Assembly (NCBI RefSeq): GCF_022810765.1 | Contig: NZ_CP094494.1 | Span: 2,542,001-2,606,000, forward strand | Direction of reading: 5' to 3' | Length of the DNA stretch: 64,000 nt | From: Winogradskyella sp. MH6 | GTDB taxonomy: Bacteria; Bacteroidota; Bacteroidia; Flavobacteriales; Flavobacteriaceae | In this document: in pieces, positions 60,210 through 64,000 of the stretch | Position numbering within the stretch: the first letter of the stretch is position 1 | Layout: every line of letters starts with the position of its first letter | Translations under genes and position numbers: made by a program | The notes under the pieces: generated by a model | Databases searched by the model: none | What the model saw: the letters and a program-made list of their open reading frames with translations, nothing else | What the model was told of the DNA's origin: nothing

Positions 60210-60743
60210 TTAATCGTATTTAGCGTCAAAATTACCATTCCACTTGTTGTGTACTTTTAGCACCTGCTCAATAACATCTCTAGCAGCACCTTTTCCTCCA
60301 TTTTTATGCGAAATATACTTTGAAATGGCTTTGATTTCTGGAGCAGCATCCTGAGGACAACAAGGTAAACCTGCGAGTTCCATAACAGGAAAATCTGGAA
60401 TGTCGTCTCCCATATATAAAACTTCAGAGGCTTTTACATTTTGTTTTTCTAAATAATCGTTGAGTTGCTCAATTTTATTGTGTGCACCTAAGTAAATATC
60501 CTTTAACCCCAAACCCTGTAAACGTTTGCGAACACCTTCGTTAGAGCCTCCAGAAATAACACAAACATTAAATCCTGCATCAACAGCAGTTTTTAGGGCA
60601 AATCCGTCTTTAATACTCATTGTGCGTAGCATTTCGCCAGAGGTTGTAATGGTAACTGTACCATCGGTAAGTACACCATCTACATCAAAAATAAAGGTGT
60701 TGATATTTATAAGATATTCTTTGTAGCTTTTATCGTTGTCCAT
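60210..60743 (-). CDS. KdsC-like HAD phosphatase
   Basis: The 177-residue protein has the HAD motif I FIFDVDGVLTDGTV near residue 17, motif III region KNGGKGAARDVIEQVL and a compact cap, the size and form of KdsC, the 3-deoxy-D-manno-octulosonate 8-phosphate phosphatase of LPS synthesis. Its start overlaps the DUF2520 gene by 14 bp. Confidence 0.9.
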   Translation of the reverse strand: MDNDKSYKEYLININTFIFDVDGVLTDGTVTITTSGEMLRTMSIKDGFALKTAVDAGFNVCVISGGSNEGVRKRLQGLGLKDIYLGAHNKIEQLNDYLEKQNVKASEVLYMGDDIPDFPVMELAGLPCCPQDAAPEIKAISKYISHKNGGKGAARDVIEQVLKVHNKWNGNFDAKYD

Positions 60744-61491
60744 GTGTTTTCTTTATAGAAGCGGTTAGCAATTCATAAATTGCCTTGTGTTCTTCGTTTT
60801 CTAACTGTTTTAAATGACGCTTTATGGTCTTTTTATCATTGCGTTTTGCTGGCCCTGTTTGCGCTTTGTAAGGTGACATATCTTGTACCTTTCTGGCAGT
60901 TTCCATAATCAATGGCTTTAGAATATCAAAGTTAATGCTTTTGGCATCACTGATTTCGTGTGCTATTCTGTATAACTGATTAGTGAAATTATTAATAAAA
61001 ACAGCAGATAGGTGTAAGGTTTGGCGTTGTTCGGTTGTAATTTTATAAGGTTTGCAGCCTAAAGCTTCAGCTAAATCTTTCATAAGCTGAAGGTTTTCTT
61101 TTTCAGTCACTTCAATGCAGATTGGGACTTCGCTAAAATCCAATTCCGCATCTTTAGAAAAGGTTTGCAGTGGATAAAATACAGCACGCTGATTTTTTCT
61201 ATCTAAATCGTGAATAGAAACACTGCCAGAAGTATGAGCTACTAATCTGTTTTCAAAAGGTAACGCTCTAGAAAGCGATGCAATACTATCGTCGCTAACA
61301 GCCATAATGTAGATGTCAGCGTCTTTAAGTTGAGCCAAATCATCTATGGTGTCAACGTCATTGGCATAAGACGATATGTCACTATACGTACGGTTGTACC
61401 ATTGCTTTACAGTAACATTCTTAGCGTTTTTGAAAGCTTTATATAAGTGAGATGCAACATTTCCTGCACCTAGAATTGTAACAGTTATCAT
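60730..61491 (-). CDS. DUF2520 Rossmann-fold protein
   Basis: The 253-residue protein has a dinucleotide-binding start TILGAGNVASHLYKAFKNAK, an SGSVSIHDL stretch and a C-terminal helical DUF2520 domain (LHLSAVFINNFTNQLYRIAH). It resembles ProC/ketopantoate-reductase-type dehydrogenases, but no substrate is assigned. It is the first gene of the minus-strand operon that runs to maf. Confidence 0.85.
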   Translation of the reverse strand: MITVTILGAGNVASHLYKAFKNAKNVTVKQWYNRTYSDISSYANDVDTIDDLAQLKDADIYIMAVSDDSIASLSRALPFENRLVAHTSGSVSIHDLDRKNQRAVFYPLQTFSKDAELDFSEVPICIEVTEKENLQLMKDLAEALGCKPYKITTEQRQTLHLSAVFINNFTNQLYRIAHEISDAKSINFDILKPLIMETARKVQDMSPYKAQTGPAKRNDKKTIKRHLKQLENEEHKAIYELLTASIKKTHGQR

Positions 61492-61524
61492 GCTGTAAAA
61501 ATAGTAAGATTTAGATTAAAAGAA

Positions 61525-61532
61525 TAACTTTG
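61525..61532 (+). promoter_or_regulatory. -7 box of the truncated haemoglobin gene
   Basis: TAACTTTG ends only 4 nt before the ATG at 61537, so transcription would start at or inside the start codon and the mRNA would be leaderless. Confidence 0.6.
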
Positions 61533-61536
61533 AGGC

Positions 61537-61926
61537 ATGAGTAAATCTGATATTAAAACAAGAGACGATATTTATCGCTTAGTTTCACAATTTTATACAA
61601 AAGTGCGTAAAGATGAAGTGCTAGGTCCATTCTTTAATGGAACTATTAAAGATTGGGATGCACATTTAGAACACCTCACTACGTTTTGGGAATCTAGCTT
61701 GTTTTTAAAAACACGATTTTACGGAAATCCTTTAGAGGCTCATGTAAAAGTAGATGCTGAGCATAATCATAGCATTACAGAATTGCATTTTGGACTTTGG
61801 TTAAATCTTTGGCATCAAACCATTGATGAGTTATTTGAAGGCGACTATGCAGAAAATGCCAAACGTAGAGCTCGTAAAATGGGCACATTTCTCTATCTAA
61901 AAATTTTTGAGGCCAGAAATAAATAA
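61537..61926 (+). CDS. Group III truncated haemoglobin
   Basis: The 129-residue haem protein has the 2-on-2 globin pattern with VSQFYTKVRKDEVLGPFF, TTFWESSLFLKTRFYGNPLE and the proximal His region (HFGLWLNLWHQTIDELF). Group III forms are linked to nitric oxide or low-oxygen handling. It is divergent from the DUF2520 operon, with a 45-bp gap, and is probably a single-gene unit. Confidence 0.92.
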   Translation: MSKSDIKTRDDIYRLVSQFYTKVRKDEVLGPFFNGTIKDWDAHLEHLTTFWESSLFLKTRFYGNPLEAHVKVDAEHNHSITELHFGLWLNLWHQTIDELFEGDYAENAKRRARKMGTFLYLKIFEARNK

Positions 61927-61941
61927 CCCTCCGCTTCTTGT

Positions 61942-61949
61942 TAACTTTG
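61942..61949 (+). promoter_or_regulatory. -7 box of mscL
   Basis: TAACTTTG lies 32 bp before the mscL ATG. No TTG box at the expected distance. Confidence 0.55.
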
Positions 61950-61981
61950 TGGGTTTGAATCTTAATTAAACCTAATCAAAA

Positions 61982-62431
61982 ATGAAGTTACTAAAAGAAT
62001 TTAAAGAGTTTGCAGTAAAAGGTAATATGATGGATATGGCTATTGGTATCATCATTGGTGCTGCTTTTAATAAAGTTATAGATGTATTGGCAAAACAAGT
62101 GTTGTTACCTCCATTATCCATGTTATCTGATGGCACTAATTTTCAAGATAAACGATTAATATTAAGAGAAGGTGTGACCGATGCTTCAGGCACTGTAACT
62201 ATAAGTGAAGTAGCAGTTGAATACGGAAAATTGTTTGAAGTATTTTTAGATTTTTTAATCATAGGATTTACTGTGTTTATTGTTGTAAAAGCCATGAACA
62301 AATTAAGAAACAGAGCACAAGACACCAAAGATGAAACCGTTGCAACACCTAAGGACATTCAGCTATTATCTGATTTAAAGGTGTTAATGGAGGAGCAAAA
62401 CCGACTTTTAAAGTCTCAGGTTTCAAAATAA
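61982..62431 (+). CDS. mscL: Large-conductance mechanosensitive channel
   Basis: The 149-residue protein begins with the MscL N-terminal helix and first membrane segment (KEFAVKGNMMDMAIGIIIGA), a periplasmic loop with VTDASGTVTIS, the second membrane helix (FLDFLIIGFTVFIVVKAMNK) and a C-terminal helix (LLSDLKVLMEEQNRLLKSQ). It opens under membrane tension to release solutes. It has its own promoter. Confidence 0.95.
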   Translation: MKLLKEFKEFAVKGNMMDMAIGIIIGAAFNKVIDVLAKQVLLPPLSMLSDGTNFQDKRLILREGVTDASGTVTISEVAVEYGKLFEVFLDFLIIGFTVFIVVKAMNKLRNRAQDTKDETVATPKDIQLLSDLKVLMEEQNRLLKSQVSK

Positions 62432-62501
62432 TTGAGGGTAGAGTAGTAAACTTTAACGCTTTTTGGGAATTGAAAAATTAAGCCAAAACAGTAAAAAGCG
62501 T

Positions 62502-62509
62502 TATCTTTG
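62502..62509 (+). promoter_or_regulatory. -7 box of the ccsBA gene
   Basis: TATCTTTG lies 27 bp before the ATG at 62537, with GCGCG just after it. A good TTG box at 19-20 bp is not visible. Confidence 0.55.
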
Positions 62510-62536
62510 CGCGAGCTTAAAAAAGCCTTTAAGACT

Positions 62537-64000
62537 ATGCAAAAGAAAATCGCAAACTTCCTCTTTTCCACTAAACTTACTGCTGTTTTATTCATTGTAT
62601 TTGCTGTTGCTATGGCAGTTGGTACAATATTAGACGCACCATCTTTTGGAAACCCTACAGATAAATCTCCAACACCTTACACCAGAAATTTAATATATAA
62701 TACTTGGTGGTTTGAGACTATTATGGTCTTTTTTGTGATCAATTTTGTAGGTAACATTTCACGCTATAAACTTCTTAAAAAAGAAAAGTGGTCAATCCTT
62801 ATCCTACATGTATCATGGATATTAATTATAGTAGGAGCAGCTGTAACCAGATATATTGGTTATGAGGGTATGATGGCGATAAGAGAAGGTGAAACCGAAA
62901 GTCAGTTCCGTTCTCAAAAAACATATATAAGCGGAAGAATTCTTGGTGATTACGAAATTAATGGACAATTACAACAACGTAACATCATGGAAGAGGTCGA
63001 TTTTTCACCTCGTTTAGATAATGAATTTGAAAGAACTTACGATTACGGAGGCACAGAGGTAACCCTAAAACTTAAAGAGTTTGTACAAGGAGCAGAGAAG
63101 GATATTGTTCCAAACGACAAAGGAGAAAGCTATCTCAAGGTTGTAGAAGCTGGTAATGGTAGTCCACACAACCATTTTTTACAAGAAGGACAAGTAGCCA
63201 ATATGCACAATGTACTTGTGTCTTTAAATAAAGAGCAAGAAGGAGCCATTAATATTTTCAATAACGAAAATGGCCTGTTTATTAAGTCACCTTTTGAAGG
63301 TGAATATATGACCATGGCCACAGGACAAACAGGGAGATTAGAAAAGGATAGTTTACAGCCTTTAGCGTTAAGATCGCGTTACATCATTGGTAATATGCAA
63401 TTGGTGTTTCCAAAACCAGTGGTTAAAGGTGTTTTTGGCATCGTAAAAAAACCAACCATTTTAAAAGGAGATGACGATGGAGTGGTGCTAGACGTTACTG
63501 CCAATGGTGAAACCAAAAGCATCAATCTTTTGGGCGGACAAGGTATTTATAACAGAATAGAAGAAATTAAAGTTGGAGGATTAGATATTGCTCTGCGCTA
63601 TGGGTCTCGATTAGAACAGTTGCCTTTTGAAATAAAACTAAACGATTTTATTGCCGAAAAATACCCAGGAACAGAAAAGGCCTATTCGTCTTACGAAAGT
63701 AAGGTTACTGTTATAGATAAAGAGCAAGGTGATTTTGATTACCATATTTACATGAATCATATTTTAGACCATAGAGGTTATAGATTCTTTCAAGCAAGTT
63801 TCGATCCAGATGAGAAAGGTACCATACTTTCTGTAAACCACGATCGTTGGGGAACTTATATTACTTATACTGGTTATATGCTTTTATATTTTGGTCTTAT
63901 AGCCATTTTATTTGCTAAAAACACCAGATTTGATGATATCAGAAAACGTCTTAAAAAGCTTAAAGAGAAGAAGGTGAAGATGATGACTATGATGCTTTTA
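62537..64000 (+). CDS. Cytochrome c assembly protein CcsBA (ResB-CcsA fusion), 5' part
   Basis: The frame is open from ATG 62537 to the end of the window (488 codons) and is cut by it. The start shows a membrane helix (TKLTAVLFIVFAVAMAVGTI), two more helices (MVFFVINFVGNIS; ILILHVSWILIIVGAAVTRY) and a long periplasmic ResB domain (residues about 110-440) ending at FRFFQASFDPDEKGT-like text (YRFFQASFDPDEKG) and another helix (YTGYMLLYFGLIAILFA). In Bacteroidota the CcsA haem-handling part follows in the same gene, beyond this window. It attaches haem to cytochrome c outside the membrane. Confidence 0.9.
   Translation, partial: MQKKIANFLFSTKLTAVLFIVFAVAMAVGTILDAPSFGNPTDKSPTPYTRNLIYNTWWFETIMVFFVINFVGNISRYKLLKKEKWSILILHVSWILIIVGAAVTRYIGYEGMMAIREGETESQFRSQKTYISGRILGDYEINGQLQQRNIMEEVDFSPRLDNEFERTYDYGGTEVTLKLKEFVQGAEKDIVPNDKGESYLKVVEAGNGSPHNHFLQEGQVANMHNVLVSLNKEQEGAINIFNNENGLFIKSPFEGEYMTMATGQTGRLEKDSLQPLALRSRYIIGNMQLVFPKPVVKGVFGIVKKPTILKGDDDGVVLDVTANGETKSINLLGGQGIYNRIEEIKVGGLDIALRYGSRLEQLPFEIKLNDFIAEKYPGTEKAYSSYESKVTVIDKEQGDFDYHIYMNHILDHRGYRFFQASFDPDEKGTILSVNHDRWGTYITYTGYMLLYFGLIAILFAKNTRFDDIRKRLKKLKEKKVKMMTMMLL

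Overview
The window is AT-rich DNA from a marine-type member of the Flavobacteriaceae (Bacteroidota). The evidence is the promoter grammar (TTG-N19-TAnnTTTG before tRNA-Met and the HU gene, and many TAnnTTTG -7 boxes), family-typical genes (DUF4290, a CcsBA fusion, a large PIG-L protein, TIGR03643), and short interspersed repeats of the kind common in these genomes.

Positions 1-25.4 kb are accessory and look like an integrated island ending at a tRNA-Met gene. It starts with the end of a histidine kinase and its NarL-like response regulator. An envelope-type gene set follows: a secreted protein, then an eight-gene operon with two DUF4407-type membrane proteins, a membrane transglutaminase-like protein, a lipoprotein, a secreted thermonuclease and a Cys/His-rich exported protein. 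Four copies of one inverted repeat (TTACGG-N4-CCGTAA) lie in this block. Each is centred exactly 29.5 bp upstream of a TAnnTTTG-like -7 box that has no TTG -33 box, which is how an activator-driven regulon would look. Two of the four promoters read into short stretches closed by hairpin-T-run terminators and may make small RNAs. Next come an SF1 helicase and a type I restriction operon (hsdM, hsdS, a small coiled-coil gene, two DUF262 genes, hsdR). The island end holds a seed-maturation-protein-like gene with an unknown partner, a YqiA-like esterase, a truncated gene, phased GGTTG repeats, an unknown gene and a tyrosine recombinase beside tRNA-Met.

Positions 25.5-34 kb are core genes: class IV aminotransferase, YqgE, HU, fmt, recQ, an NTPase, DUF493, DUF4290 and murA (with Asp in place of the catalytic Cys).

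Positions 34.1-47.3 kb are a light/photodamage cluster on the minus strand. It holds four photolyase/cryptochrome-family genes plus folE, TspO, two SDR proteins, DUF2256, a flavin reductase, an AarF-type kinase and a TetR-like regulator. It appears to be two operons, each preceded by the same 30-bp inverted repeat (TGTTTAAC...GTTAAACA) exactly 5 bp from the -7 box, so one regulator probably controls both.

Positions 47.4-50.4 kb are an arsenic operon (arsR, arsM, arsC, acr3); acr3 is split by a one-base deletion in a C run. The rest (50.5-64 kb) is housekeeping: DUF2911/TPR protein, sodium:solute symporter with a tiny membrane partner, PIG-L protein, CorA, MscS-like channel, Maf, UbiA-type prenyltransferase, KdsC-like phosphatase, DUF2520, truncated haemoglobin, MscL, and the start of a CcsBA cytochrome c assembly gene that runs off the window.
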